Positions 45,319 through 55,227 are shown, counted from the stretch's first letter. The stretch: 64,000 nucleotides of DNA from Parabacteroides sp. PFB2-10 (GCF_029893085.1 NZ_JARXWI010000007.1:62001-126000), one strand, 5' to 3'. The notes: generated by a model not told the origin, from the sequence alone. Numbers and translations: made by a program.

Positions 45319-45398
45319 TTGACAATTGTCAATCAATTAATTGACAACTGTCAACTAATTGAACGATAATTATCAACCAATTGATCGACAATTGTCAA
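45319..45398. promoter_or_regulatory. Array of four palindromes on a 22-bp period
   Basis: The cores GACAATTGTC (45321-45330), GACAACTGTC (45343-45352), GATAATTATC (45365-45374) and GACAATTGTC (45387-45396) have centres exactly 22 bp apart, close to two helical turns. Most carry TTG and CAA flanks and AATTGA-type linkers. The array ends 24 bases before the start of the HU-like gene. An operator bound cooperatively, possibly by that protein itself, is the natural inference. Confidence 0.75.
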
Positions 45399-45422
45399 AC
45401 GAAATAAAACCATAGGAAAATT

Positions 45423-46034
45423 ATGAAAGTAAAAGTAGGCATTTACCAAACCCCGCAACCCAAAGGACGGGAGAGCGAACAGCTTCTTCATGCCCGTGTA
45501 TCCTCCAAAGGAACCCGGCGAATAGACGAGATTTGTGAACGGTTGTATGAATTAGGATTGAATTCCGCCCAGATCAAAGGTATATTAGATGGGTTAGCCC
45601 GGTATATCGGCGAATCTCTACGCGATGGGTACCACATCGAGGTAGAAGGAATAGGCACTTTTTCCATGTCGGTAAAAACCCTACAGGAGGAAGAGGAAAC
45701 AGGTGATAAAAGCGTAACGATCCAACCCGCCGGTGTCAACTTCAAATGCAGCAAAAAATTACAAACCATGGTGAATCAGGCGGAACTGATTGTTGAAAAA
45801 CCATCCGACAAAGCGATTTTGCCTTTGGCCAAACGGAAAAAGAGACTGGCCAGCTACCTGGAAAAGAAGAAATACATCAACCAGAGAGAATATGCCGGTT
45901 TATTGGATCTGACCATTTACCAGGCCAGAAAAGACCTGATGGAGTTTGTTGAAGAGGGTTTCATTCTGCAGACCGGTGGGAAAACACGTAAAATTTACAT
46001 CTTAGGAGAAAACAGCGTACCAGACAGTTTGTGA
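45423..46034 (+). CDS. HU-like DNA-binding protein with winged-helix tail
   Basis: A 203-residue protein. Residues 1-120 fit the Bacteroidetes HU-related family (LHARVSSKGTRRIDEICERL, SAQIKGILDGLARYIGESL, GYHIEVEGIGTFSMSV). The C-terminal 60 residues look like a winged helix (KKYINQREYAGLLDLTIYQA, RKDLMEFVEEGFILQ, then a basic wing GGKTRKIYIL). The HU part would bend DNA and the tail would read sequence. It follows a four-palindrome array, which suggests self-regulation. Function unknown. Confidence 0.8.
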   Translation: MKVKVGIYQTPQPKGRESEQLLHARVSSKGTRRIDEICERLYELGLNSAQIKGILDGLARYIGESLRDGYHIEVEGIGTFSMSVKTLQEEEETGDKSVTIQPAGVNFKCSKKLQTMVNQAELIVEKPSDKAILPLAKRKKRLASYLEKKKYINQREYAGLLDLTIYQARKDLMEFVEEGFILQTGGKTRKIYILGENSVPDSL

Positions 46035-46121
46035 GCCTCTTAGCGACTCTTTCTGAAGCAAACAGCAAGAAGGAATCGTTTTTTTTCGTATATTGCAGTT
46101 TTCAACCAAAACTGCCATACT

Positions 46122-47090
46122 ATGAAAGAAGTCAACCTTAACGAGAAGTTACTGTATCTTTTGAGGACACAGATCCCTCAGAAGAAAGAATGTGTCGCGT
46201 TTCTTGCAGATCTGCTCCGGATGGAGAAAGGATCTATCTACCGTCGTGTCAGAGGAGATGTTCCTTTCACCTTGCAGGAGGCGGCCGTCATCGCGAAGGA
46301 AGCCGGGATTAGCCTGGATCAATTGATCGACTACTTTTCCCCTCCCCAATTTAACCCGTATACAGAAAAGCCCTCTAAACTGAATATCTCGAGAGAGGAG
46401 GCTAATCTTATCGTATTGCGGAATTATGCCAATAAGATCGGGGAGATCAGTACCTGTCCTGCCTCAGAGCATGGGCATGTATTCAATTTCTTTCCCGTGG
46501 AGTTGGCGGTATCCTATCCTCATCTGCTTAAATTCATCATCTTCCGGTTTCTGCATCTTTTTGGGGATAATGCGATGTTGCAATCGTTCGAGAGTTATAC
46601 CGTATCGCCCAAAATCCAGGAAGAACTGTATCGCTTAGAGTATTATCTGCGCCAGATAGGGGCAACGTCCTATATTTGGGATCCCTCTATTGTCAGCCAT
46701 ACGGTGGATAACATCCATTATTTTATGGATATGAACCTCATCCAGCCCCAGGAGGCGACCTGTCTGAAAAAGGACCTGTTCAGCTTTCTGGAAGACCTGG
46801 AGAGAGATGCTTCGGAAGGGCAATTTCCGTCGGGGAAACGGTTTGACCTGTATATAGCCGGTATTCATATCGGGTTTACCCATTCGTATCTCTGTTCAGA
46901 CAGCTCTTATATGAACATTCTGATGAGCTATATGCTGCAACCGATCACCTTGTTCGACCGACAAAGCTGCCTACAGGCAAAAAACCGGTTCAATTGTTTG
47001 CGCAAACTATCGACGTTGATCTCAGAGGTCGGGATAAAAGAAAGGATACAATTCTTTAAAGAAGAACATAAAATAGTGGAACGCCTATAA
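46122..47090 (+). CDS. Putative helix-turn-helix regulator
   Basis: A 322-residue soluble protein. Residues 22-68 resemble an XRE-type helix-turn-helix (FLADLLRMEKGSIYRRVRGD, FTLQEAAVIAKEAGISLDQL). The remaining 250 residues are mostly helical and aromatic with no family I recognise; they may be a sensing or dimerisation domain. It lies 87 bases after the HU-like gene on the same strand and its stop overlaps the convergent crcB stop by six bases. Confidence 0.65.
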   Translation: MKEVNLNEKLLYLLRTQIPQKKECVAFLADLLRMEKGSIYRRVRGDVPFTLQEAAVIAKEAGISLDQLIDYFSPPQFNPYTEKPSKLNISREEANLIVLRNYANKIGEISTCPASEHGHVFNFFPVELAVSYPHLLKFIIFRFLHLFGDNAMLQSFESYTVSPKIQEELYRLEYYLRQIGATSYIWDPSIVSHTVDNIHYFMDMNLIQPQEATCLKKDLFSFLEDLERDASEGQFPSGKRFDLYIAGIHIGFTHSYLCSDSSYMNILMSYMLQPITLFDRQSCLQAKNRFNCLRKLSTLISEVGIKERIQFFKEEHKIVERL

Positions 47091-47459
47091 TTTTGCCAGC
47101 CATAAGCCGATCCATACCGCCAGGATGCCCAACAGGACGCTGCCTGCGATATTCAATAACAAAGAGGTATAATTACCGGCTTCCAATAAGCCCCAGTTTT
47201 CTAAAGAGAAGGTAGAGAAAGTGGTATACCCGCCACAAAATCCGGTAACGAGGAATAGTTTCATGTGTTGATCGATCCATTGGGCACGAAAAGAAAGCCC
47301 GACAATCAGGCCGATCAATAAACAGCCTGCCATATTCACCACAAAAGTAGCCAGCGGAAAATCAGCGGCATAGCGCTTCAGTATCCATACGGATGTCAGG
47401 TAGCGGAAGATGCTTCCGATTCCTCCGCCCAAGCCTACCCAAAGAAGTTGTTTGATCAT
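47085..47459 (-). CDS. crcB: Fluoride channel CrcB/Fluc
   Basis: Inner-membrane dual-topology fluoride channel of 124 residues with four helices. Seen: GLGGGIGSIFRYL in helix 1, FVVNMAGCLLIG with the conserved Asn in helix 2, and TGFCGGYTTFSTFSLE with the phenylalanine box in helix 3. The ATG at 47459 fits the family; an upstream ATG would add six residues. The leader (47460-47530) does not show a fluoride riboswitch that I can recognise. Confidence 0.92.
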   Translation of the reverse strand: MIKQLLWVGLGGGIGSIFRYLTSVWILKRYAADFPLATFVVNMAGCLLIGLIVGLSFRAQWIDQHMKLFLVTGFCGGYTTFSTFSLENWGLLEAGNYTSLLLNIAGSVLLGILAVWIGLWLAKL

Positions 47460-47531
47460 AATTCGTTTATTGAGCATGTAAATGTCGGAATAAAACAGGC
47501 GTTAAGCAAATGTATGCCCTATTTGTTCATC

Positions 47532-47561
47532 AAAAAAGGTGAGCCTTTACAGACTCACCTT
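47532..47561 (-). terminator. Terminator of the V-ATPase operon
   Basis: AAGGTGAG (47536-47543) pairs with CTCACCTT (47554-47561) around ten bases. On the minus strand it is followed by a T6 run and lies 34 bases after the subunit K stop. Confidence 0.9.
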
Positions 47562-47594
47562 TCCTTCATATCTTATTTTATGATCTATCCGGGA

Positions 47595-48059
<465 letters not shown>

Positions 48060-48093
48060 TTAAATTATTTATTGTATTAATATTGTTCTTTTC

Positions 48094-49908
48094 TTACGCT
48101 TTCTTAAAAGGCAGATAGGCTTTTCCTCCGCCTTCAAATTCTGAGTTCTTATAATATTCAACAAAGACCAGACGTATGGGGTGTACCAGCGAACTGATCA
48201 TACAAAGTCCGAAGTTCAAGGCATGTCCCACCAATAAGATAAGCAGCATCACAATGAACTGGGCTACACCCGGCAGGCTTTCCGTCATAGAGACCGCCAG
48301 CGAGTTGAACACACCACCCAGGATCGAACCCGTCAGACCTACGGCAAACAAACGGATATAGGACAACACATCACCCAACAGGCCGAAGACCATATTATAG
48401 GTGTTCCACAAGCCGGAGCCGAAGTTCAGGAAAATGTTCTTGCCAGGGGTATTATACAACAACGCGACAGCAAGGCATACGATAGCCACGCCATACAACA
48501 CGTAGGTAAGCGGTTGTGGCAACTGAATATCCAGCATCGGAAGCCCGAACACACAGGCCAACGCCGCAATCACAAACACCCAGGCAAAGGGAGCCAGGCT
48601 ATACTTAAGGCCTCTCTGTATCTTTGTCTTATAAGCACCGATCGCCTTGGCATATATGATATGTATAATACCGATCACGATTGAGAGGGTCATCAGGTTA
48701 TCACTGCTCAGGAAGTAATCCTTCACGGCGGCAAACTGCGGTATATCGACCAGGGCGATGCCAAAGAACGAACCGGTCAACGCACCCACCACAACGGTCA
48801 TCGCACCCAACCACTGGAACAGGGTCAGGAAAGGCTTAACGCCCGCATTCGCTTTCCGTTTGAGGATAGTACAAATCAACAGGATCAATAATCCGTAGCC
48901 ACCGTCGCCAAAGCAAAGTCCGAAGAACAACATAAAGAAGGGAGCCACGAAAGGCGTCGGGTCGAACTCCTTATAGTTAGGTAGGGAGTACATCTCCGTG
49001 ATCGGTTCGAACAGTTTCGAATAGCTGTTGTTCTTCAATTTGATAGGTATCTTATCGTCATCCTGTATTTCCAATTCCTGATAGAAGAAGGCCTCCTTAT
49101 CCAACGCCTCTTCCATATCCGAGGCTTTGTCAGTGGTCACCCATCCTTCGAGGAACATCAGTTTGTCGCCCGCCTGACGGTCGGTTTGCACGACCGCGTT
49201 GGCCAGGTTGAATTCGTTTTGCAGGTGTTTGTCTAATTCAAGCAGGGTGTTATACTCTTCAACGGCCATAGTTTGCAGGCGCTCATCACAGGCACGAACC
49301 GAGTCGTTCAGTTCTTTCACCTTCTCCCGCAACTGGCTCAGACCCAATTCCGACATCTTCGGACGTTCCGCGTCGATATCGATCTCCGTTCCGGTCTTGG
49401 TCACCGTCACGAAATAGGTCACCGACTGGAAGTTATTCACCAGAAAGGCATTGTATTCTTTTCCCCAAACCGGTTCATATTTCGAGGTCGGACAGGTAAA
49501 AAAGTTCAGTTCATATCCCTCCTTCTTCAACTGTTTGATCTGCTTCATGTCGAAGTCGCCCCAGATATCCATATAATCGAGGTCTTTCAAGACAGCCTGC
49601 TTGCGGGCAGACAATTTGGAACGCTCCTCCTGAAGCTCTTCGATCGACTGAACCAAAGCCATACCCTCCTCTTTATCCAAGTCACGGGCAGGGGCTAATG
49701 GCTGTTGCTCATTATGCTGTTTCTTGAACTCCTTCAGAAGAGTCGTTACCCGCTTGCGCTCCGCGATCATCTGTTGCAAGTCCTCAAAATCACTGATCGA
49801 TTTTGTTTCCTTGATGTGTACGACACCCAAGTCGCGCAAAGTGGAAAGGAATTGCTTGTATTCCTTATGATACACCATAAAGGCATATTTCTTCATCGGT
49901 ATAATCAT
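48094..49908 (-). CDS. V-type ATPase subunit I
   Basis: Membrane stator subunit of 604 residues. The first 310 are cytosolic and coiled-coil rich (MIAERKRVTTLLKEFKKQ) and bind the peripheral stalks. The C-terminal part has about seven helices (FVAPFFMLFFGLCFGDGGYG, GDVLSYIRLFAVGLTGSILG with the conserved Arg that serves ion exit). Overlaps subunit D by ATGA. Confidence 0.94.
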   Translation of the reverse strand: MIIPMKKYAFMVYHKEYKQFLSTLRDLGVVHIKETKSISDFEDLQQMIAERKRVTTLLKEFKKQHNEQQPLAPARDLDKEEGMALVQSIEELQEERSKLSARKQAVLKDLDYMDIWGDFDMKQIKQLKKEGYELNFFTCPTSKYEPVWGKEYNAFLVNNFQSVTYFVTVTKTGTEIDIDAERPKMSELGLSQLREKVKELNDSVRACDERLQTMAVEEYNTLLELDKHLQNEFNLANAVVQTDRQAGDKLMFLEGWVTTDKASDMEEALDKEAFFYQELEIQDDDKIPIKLKNNSYSKLFEPITEMYSLPNYKEFDPTPFVAPFFMLFFGLCFGDGGYGLLILLICTILKRKANAGVKPFLTLFQWLGAMTVVVGALTGSFFGIALVDIPQFAAVKDYFLSSDNLMTLSIVIGIIHIIYAKAIGAYKTKIQRGLKYSLAPFAWVFVIAALACVFGLPMLDIQLPQPLTYVLYGVAIVCLAVALLYNTPGKNIFLNFGSGLWNTYNMVFGLLGDVLSYIRLFAVGLTGSILGGVFNSLAVSMTESLPGVAQFIVMLLILLVGHALNFGLCMISSLVHPIRLVFVEYYKNSEFEGGGKAYLPFKKA

Positions 49909-50519
49909 GATGCCTCCTCCTCTTTTTCTTTTCGTTTCTCCAGATTGGTACGCATGATCTTTTGTGACGCCTTGGAAAGACTCTCCTCGTCTTCCATATA
50001 ACGCTTCACTTTACGGATCGCATCTTTATATCCCGGGATCTGTACCTTCTCAAAAAGATTCACCTTCTGAGTGGTTTTCTTCCGGGCATGCTCCAACAAC
50101 TCCAGCTTCATGCCTGCAAACTCCGCTTCTATACCGGTACGTGCCAGTTGCTTCAGCAACTCGATACCTTCCGTATACCACGACGGAGCATTGAAAAGGC
50201 TATATGGGCATACCTCAAACTCGATGTCGTCAAGCAATGGAACCATGACGCCGGCAAACTTACGGGAAGAAAGATGCACATCTTTCACCCGGATCAGTTC
50301 CGGTGTGAACTCATTCCAAAGAGCGACCATGCTGCGATAGCTCATTATTTCGTTTTCAAGCTGAAGTTCCAACTTCTTCGCTTCGTCCTTGGTACGTTTC
50401 ACCTCGACACGCAACGCGCTCTCCTTACTCTTAATCGTAGGCAGCGAACGTTCCCGCATCTTGAGGTTCTTCTCCAATTGCTGAAGCGATGTTTTATTAT
50501 ATTGAAACTTTATTGCCAC
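49905..50519 (-). CDS. V-type ATPase subunit D
   Basis: Central rotor shaft, 204 residues, two long coiled-coil arms: MAIKFQYNKTSLQQLEKNLK at the start and KKTTQKVNLFEKVQIPGYKD in the C-terminal arm, as in the family. It couples AB-catalysed hydrolysis to ring rotation. Separated from subunit B by 84 bases that hold a long hairpin. Confidence 0.93.
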   Translation of the reverse strand: MAIKFQYNKTSLQQLEKNLKMRERSLPTIKSKESALRVEVKRTKDEAKKLELQLENEIMSYRSMVALWNEFTPELIRVKDVHLSSRKFAGVMVPLLDDIEFEVCPYSLFNAPSWYTEGIELLKQLARTGIEAEFAGMKLELLEHARKKTTQKVNLFEKVQIPGYKDAIRKVKRYMEDEESLSKASQKIMRTNLEKRKEKEEEAS

Positions 50520-50533
50520 TTTTTCTAATTATT

Positions 50534-50591
50534 AATTGATAATGGATAATTGATACGATTGACAATGAACAGAAATTATCCATTATCAATT
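50534..50591. repeat. 18-bp perfect hairpin inside the V-ATPase operon
   Basis: AATTGATAATGGATAATT (50534-50551) and its exact complement (50574-50591) with a 22-base loop, between subunits B and D. The units echo the ATAATT(C/G) heptamers elsewhere. It may stabilise or attenuate the message. Confidence 0.8.
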
Positions 50592-50603
50592 TTCAATTCT
50601 CAA

Positions 50604-51920
50604 TTATTTCCAGTACTTATCCACCAGTTCCTGTTTGATATTCACCTCTGCCGGCTTGAAGTATTCGCCGAAAAGATTCCAGGCCACATCCAACATCTCG
50701 GTGGTATCGAGGTTTACGTCGATAGCCAACAGTTTGTCTGAGTAATCTTTCGCGAAAGCAAGCGTACGGTTGTCGTAGTCTGTCAGGTCGAAACCGTTCT
50801 CCATCTTCGTCTTCGCATTAGCCGCATCGGCATACAGACGCACCGCCGCGTTCATCACCTGCGGATGGTCTTCGCGTGTTTTCTTACCGGTCACCAACTG
50901 TTTCAAACGCGACAAGCTTCGGAACGGGTCGACGATAACCTTACCGATATCGCTGTCACGACGCAGATAGAGCTGACCTTCCGTGATATATCCGGTATTG
51001 TCAGGCACAGCGTGTGTGATATCTCCTCCGGAAAGTGTCGTTACCGCAATGATCGTAATAGAACCACCATCAGGGAACTGAACCGCCTTTTCGTAGATCT
51101 TCGCCAGGTCGGAATACAAAGAACCCGGCATAGAGTCTTTGGAAGGGATCTGATCCATACGGTTTGACACAATTGCCAAGGCATCCGCATAGTTGGTCAT
51201 GTCGGTAAGCAATACCAACACCTTCTCATTCTTTTCTACAGCAAAATACTCTGCGGCCGTCAGTGCCATATCAGGCACTAAGATACGTTCCACAGAAGGG
51301 TCTTCCGTCGTATTAATAAAACTCACAATACGGTCTAATGCACCCGCGTTGCTAAATGTATTCTTAAAGAACAGGTAGTCGTCGTTGGTCATACCCATAC
51401 CACCCAGGATAATCTTATCCGACTGGGCACGCAGGGCTACCATCGCCATGACCTGGTTGAACGGTTGGTCCGGGTCGGCAAAGAACGGGATCTTCTGTCC
51501 GGTCACCAATGTATTGTTCAGGTCGATACCGGCAATACCCGTAGCGATCAGTTCCGAAGGTTGCTCGCGACGCACCGGATTCACCGACGGACCACCGATT
51601 TCGACCTCACGTCCTTCCGGAATAGGTCCGCCATCGATCGGATCGCCATAGGCGTTAAAGAAGCGTCCGGCCAATTGGTCGCCCACTTTCAACGTCGGCG
51701 CCTTGCCCATAAATACCACTTCGGCATTCGTCCGGATGCCTTCCGTTCCCGAGAACACCTGCAGGGTTACCTCATCGCCCATAATCTTTACCACCTGCGC
51801 CAGCTTACCGTCTACCGAAGCCAACTCATCATACCCAACGCCTGTTGCCTTCAACGAACAGGTCGCTTTTGTAATCTGGGTAATCTTTGTAAATATCTTT
51901 TGAAATGCTTTTGTTGCCAT
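50604..51920 (-). CDS. V-type ATPase subunit B
   Basis: Non-catalytic nucleotide-binding homologue in the A3B3 head, 438 residues. The P-loop is replaced (KIPFFADPDQPFN), as expected for B, while the arginine-finger region YSDLAKIYEKAVQFPDGGSI is intact. Nine bases after subunit A. Confidence 0.95.
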   Translation of the reverse strand: MATKAFQKIFTKITQITKATCSLKATGVGYDELASVDGKLAQVVKIMGDEVTLQVFSGTEGIRTNAEVVFMGKAPTLKVGDQLAGRFFNAYGDPIDGGPIPEGREVEIGGPSVNPVRREQPSELIATGIAGIDLNNTLVTGQKIPFFADPDQPFNQVMAMVALRAQSDKIILGGMGMTNDDYLFFKNTFSNAGALDRIVSFINTTEDPSVERILVPDMALTAAEYFAVEKNEKVLVLLTDMTNYADALAIVSNRMDQIPSKDSMPGSLYSDLAKIYEKAVQFPDGGSITIIAVTTLSGGDITHAVPDNTGYITEGQLYLRRDSDIGKVIVDPFRSLSRLKQLVTGKKTREDHPQVMNAAVRLYADAANAKTKMENGFDLTDYDNRTLAFAKDYSDKLLAIDVNLDTTEMLDVAWNLFGEYFKPAEVNIKQELVDKYWK

Positions 51921-51929
51921 AGTCTACAA

Positions 51930-53687
51930 TTATTTGTCGCTTCTTTGCTCAAGCAGGCTCTCAAGCTCCTGGTTAAACGTCTCAAACTTATCACTCTTGT
52001 ATTCGGAATAGTTCATCTGCTTCAGGATGTTGATCATCTTCTTGAAGTAATCAGACACATCATTGAAGTTATCAAAATGGAAGTCCGTATTACATATCTT
52101 CACCACCTTATCCAGCATATATTCCTGACGATCCAGCGATGTCACCGAGTCGATCTCGTCGAAAGCATCCTGTTGCAGGATCACAAAGTCGATCAGTTCC
52201 GATTTCCAGAACACCTCATGGTATTCCACCGGCACCCCGTCGTCACCCAGGATATTGATCTGTTCCGAGATTTCTTTACCACGCAACATACGTGTTTTCA
52301 CCTCGTTCACCTTATCGATCCATTCGGGCGAGATATGGTTGGCAATGTATTCCTGGAATTCTGGATACTCCAGGTATTTGGAGTAGCTATCAATTGGGTT
52401 CACCGCCGGATAACGTTTCTTGTCCGCACGATCCTGTTCCAAGGCATAGAAGCAACGCGCTACCTTCTTGGTATTTTCTGTTACCGGTTCTTTCAGGTTA
52501 CCCCCGGCCGGTGATACCGTACCGATAAAGGTTACAGAACCAGACTTACCGTTATTCAGTTCCACATAACCGGCACGCGCATAGAAGTTGGCCACAATGG
52601 CCGAGAGGTCCATCGGGAAAGCATCCGGTCCGGGAAGCTCTTCCAAACGGTTCGACATCTCACGCAACGCCTGTGCCCAACGGGAAGTAGAGTCAGCCAT
52701 CAGGAGCACCTTCAATCCCATACTGCGGTAATATTCCGCAATGGTCATAGCCGTGTACACAGATGCCTCACGAGCCGCCACCGGCATGTTCGAGGTATTA
52801 GCGATAATGATCGTACGTTCCATCAATTTACGCCCGGTATGCGGGTCGGTCAGGTGAGGGAATTCGGCAAAGATCTCTACCACCTCATTCGCACGCTCAC
52901 CACAGGCCGCGATAATCACGATATCCGCTTCCGCCTGTTTAGAGATAGCATGCTGCAACACCGTCTTTCCTGTTCCGAAAGGACCGGGAATAAATCCCGT
53001 ACCACCTTCCACAATCGGGTTCAAGGTATCCATCGTACGCACGCCTGTTTCCAACAGTTTGAAAGGACGCGGTTTCTCTTTGTAGCAGCCAACCGCCTTT
53101 TTCACCGGCCACCGCTGTATCATATTTACTTTAATATCTTCTCCTTGTTCGTTGGTCAATACGGCAATCGTATCAACAACTGTGTATTCGCCTTCCGCTA
53201 CCACACTCTTCACCGTATAGGTTCCTTCAAAAACAAAAGGTACCATAATCTTGTGTGGTTGGAAGTTCTCGTCCACTTCGCCCAGCCAATCGCCGGCAAC
53301 CACCTTGTCGCCTGCCTGGGCAATCGGTTTAAACACCCACTTCTTGTCGTCATCCAACGCGTAGGTATAATCCCCGCGCTTCAGGAACACGCCGTCCATC
53401 TTGTCCAGGTCGTTCTGCAACCCGTCGTAGTTGCGGGAAAGCATACCCGGCCCAAGTGTTACCTCAAGCATGTGGCCTTCAAACTCAGCCTCATCGCCTA
53501 CACGCATTCCACGCGTGCTTTCAAACACCTGAACGAAAGCATTATTACCGATCACTTTGATCACCTCCGACATCAGCTTCACACCGTCGACGGAAATGTA
53601 ACAAATTTCATTCTGGGAAACCGGACCCTCGACCTCGACTGTCACCAGGTTGGATACGATTCCTTTTACTATTCCTTTCGTAGCCAT
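51930..53687 (-). CDS. V-type ATPase catalytic subunit A
   Basis: ATP-hydrolysing subunit, 585 residues. Walker A is GPFGTGKTVLQHA; the upstream bulge domain (about residues 110-190) includes WVFKPIAQAGDKVVAGDWLG; Walker B region is LKVLLMADSTSRWAQALREM. Three bases after the DUF2764 gene. Confidence 0.96.
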   Translation of the reverse strand: MATKGIVKGIVSNLVTVEVEGPVSQNEICYISVDGVKLMSEVIKVIGNNAFVQVFESTRGMRVGDEAEFEGHMLEVTLGPGMLSRNYDGLQNDLDKMDGVFLKRGDYTYALDDDKKWVFKPIAQAGDKVVAGDWLGEVDENFQPHKIMVPFVFEGTYTVKSVVAEGEYTVVDTIAVLTNEQGEDIKVNMIQRWPVKKAVGCYKEKPRPFKLLETGVRTMDTLNPIVEGGTGFIPGPFGTGKTVLQHAISKQAEADIVIIAACGERANEVVEIFAEFPHLTDPHTGRKLMERTIIIANTSNMPVAAREASVYTAMTIAEYYRSMGLKVLLMADSTSRWAQALREMSNRLEELPGPDAFPMDLSAIVANFYARAGYVELNNGKSGSVTFIGTVSPAGGNLKEPVTENTKKVARCFYALEQDRADKKRYPAVNPIDSYSKYLEYPEFQEYIANHISPEWIDKVNEVKTRMLRGKEISEQINILGDDGVPVEYHEVFWKSELIDFVILQQDAFDEIDSVTSLDRQEYMLDKVVKICNTDFHFDNFNDVSDYFKKMINILKQMNYSEYKSDKFETFNQELESLLEQRSDK

Positions 53688-53690
53688 AAT

Positions 53691-54563
53691 TTATTTTGTA
53701 TTGTTTCTTTTAAATTCTTCCAATGCACTATCACTTCCTTTCTTCATCGTGCCTACCAGGTCACGGAAGGTTTTCTCGCCTTTTGCCTTATCGAGTGAAG
53801 TCCAGCGCTCCATCATCTCCAGTTTCAACAAATAGGCTATTACCGTTTCAATATCAAATGTCTTAAAGAAAATCTGTTCTTCGAGCCACTCCCACTTCAG
53901 CTGATCCAGCTTTTTCTCACGAAGTAACAGGTCGGACTCTTCCGTTATGCGCTGCAACTGGGGCAGATACTCTACCGAGTCGCCCAAACCAAAATCACGT
54001 GCGTTCGAGGTACGCAGGGTCTCCGCGATCTCATTATTACCAACAATATAGCGCGCCTTATCCAAATCGAATTTTCGGGCCGTGATTGCTGTCAGTACAT
54101 TATTTATATTGAGGTTCAATTCATACCAGTCGGCTACGAACGAGTTGCTGTTTTTCATAGCATACTCATAATACAAGCCGGCCAGACGGTCTTCCCAGGA
54201 TATGTTTTTGGATTCTTCCGTTCCTTTCTCATGTTCTGCCTGATAGGTTTCCAAAAGGGAGATCATATACGAAGGCAATGGATTGGCCGGAATCTTTTCC
54301 TCTTCAGCAATCGCATCCAACACCTCCTTGTATTCCGATTTGGAGAAACGCCCTCTCTCGTCCCACTCCTTTTCCGGATGTAACAGAAAATTAAGAAGGT
54401 TGTTGTTGTCGAACTTCAGGAAAAACAGACTCACCAACTTTGCGTCACCAGCCGACAACATCCCTTTTATCTCCGCATAAAACTCGTCGACAGTGAAAGG
54501 AACTTTATGATCGTCTAATGAAATATTGGGCAATCCTGCTATTAAGTAATAATATTTACTCAT
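53691..54563 (-). CDS. DUF2764 family protein of the V-ATPase operon
   Basis: A 290-residue, mostly helical soluble protein (MSKYYYLIAGLPNISLDDHK at the start). The family occurs almost only in Bacteroidetes-type V-ATPase operons. Since no subunit C gene is present here, it may take that place as the central socket; this is an inference. Two bases after subunit E. Confidence 0.85.
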   Translation of the reverse strand: MSKYYYLIAGLPNISLDDHKVPFTVDEFYAEIKGMLSAGDAKLVSLFFLKFDNNNLLNFLLHPEKEWDERGRFSKSEYKEVLDAIAEEEKIPANPLPSYMISLLETYQAEHEKGTEESKNISWEDRLAGLYYEYAMKNSNSFVADWYELNLNINNVLTAITARKFDLDKARYIVGNNEIAETLRTSNARDFGLGDSVEYLPQLQRITEESDLLLREKKLDQLKWEWLEEQIFFKTFDIETVIAYLLKLEMMERWTSLDKAKGEKTFRDLVGTMKKGSDSALEEFKRNNTK

Positions 54564-54565
54564 AA

Positions 54566-55156
54566 TCAGAACAGCATTTCAATCAGTTGCGGGCGTAAGA
54601 ATTCTTTAAAGAAAGTAACAAACTCCTCCTCGCCGAAAGTCACCTTGTAGGATCCGTCTGCCGGAAGGATCGTGAAAGAGGCGGGTTTCCCGCTTACCTT
54701 TTCTATTTTTACCTGTTTGTTCAATAATTCTTTGGCGTTCGATTCGAAATAGGCAGTCAATTCTTTGGCTTCCGCCGTTTGAATCGTCAGGTCTCCGGTC
54801 TTCACCCATTCGCGGGTCATCTCCAGAATTACTTTCTGCATAAATCCTGTGTCGGTCACGGCAGCTTTCACGTTTGCCTGGGTAATCTCGCCGGTGATCA
54901 GATTGGTCACCTCACTCTTCAAAGCCTCTACAGCCTGATTGGCAAACAGCTTCAACTCCGCTTCGGTATTCTTTTTTAATTCGGCGGATTTCTTTTCCGC
55001 CTCTCCCACAATACGCTTTGCTTCTTCATTCGCTTCCTTGAGAATAGCCGCTTTCTGCGCATTCGCATCGTCTACAATACGTTTTGCTTCTTCATTACCC
55101 TTTTCAACACCTTCACGGTAGATTTTTTCGGTCAGTTCCTGAATCTTTGTATCCAT
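54566..55156 (-). CDS. V-type ATPase subunit E
   Basis: Peripheral stalk subunit, 196 residues: a long Ala/Glu/Lys coiled coil (residues 1-80, with the repeated EAKRIV) and a globular end (KVTFGEEEFVTFFKEFLRPQ) that contacts the head. First gene of the operon. Confidence 0.9.
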   Translation of the reverse strand: MDTKIQELTEKIYREGVEKGNEEAKRIVDDANAQKAAILKEANEEAKRIVGEAEKKSAELKKNTEAELKLFANQAVEALKSEVTNLITGEITQANVKAAVTDTGFMQKVILEMTREWVKTGDLTIQTAEAKELTAYFESNAKELLNKQVKIEKVSGKPASFTILPADGSYKVTFGEEEFVTFFKEFLRPQLIEMLF

Positions 55157-55219
55157 TTCGAATCTATTTTAATTTGTGTATTCTTCATCTATGACGCTTT
55201 AAGGCAAGCGAAATGCCTA

Positions 55220-55227
55220 CAAAGTTA
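55220..55227 (-). promoter_or_regulatory. Candidate -7 box, V-ATPase operon
   Basis: TAACTTTG on the minus strand matches TAnnTTTG, 63 bases before the subunit E start. No clear -33. Confidence 0.45.

Noticed and set aside
45319-45398. Possible phage attachment site or plasmid-type iterons
   Set aside because: No integrase or replication gene is near, and the units are palindromic and tied to one promoter; a regulatory array fits better.
47460-47530. Fluoride riboswitch upstream of crcB
   Set aside because: The leader is short and I could not find the GGNGAU...CCGCC-type conserved pieces of that riboswitch.
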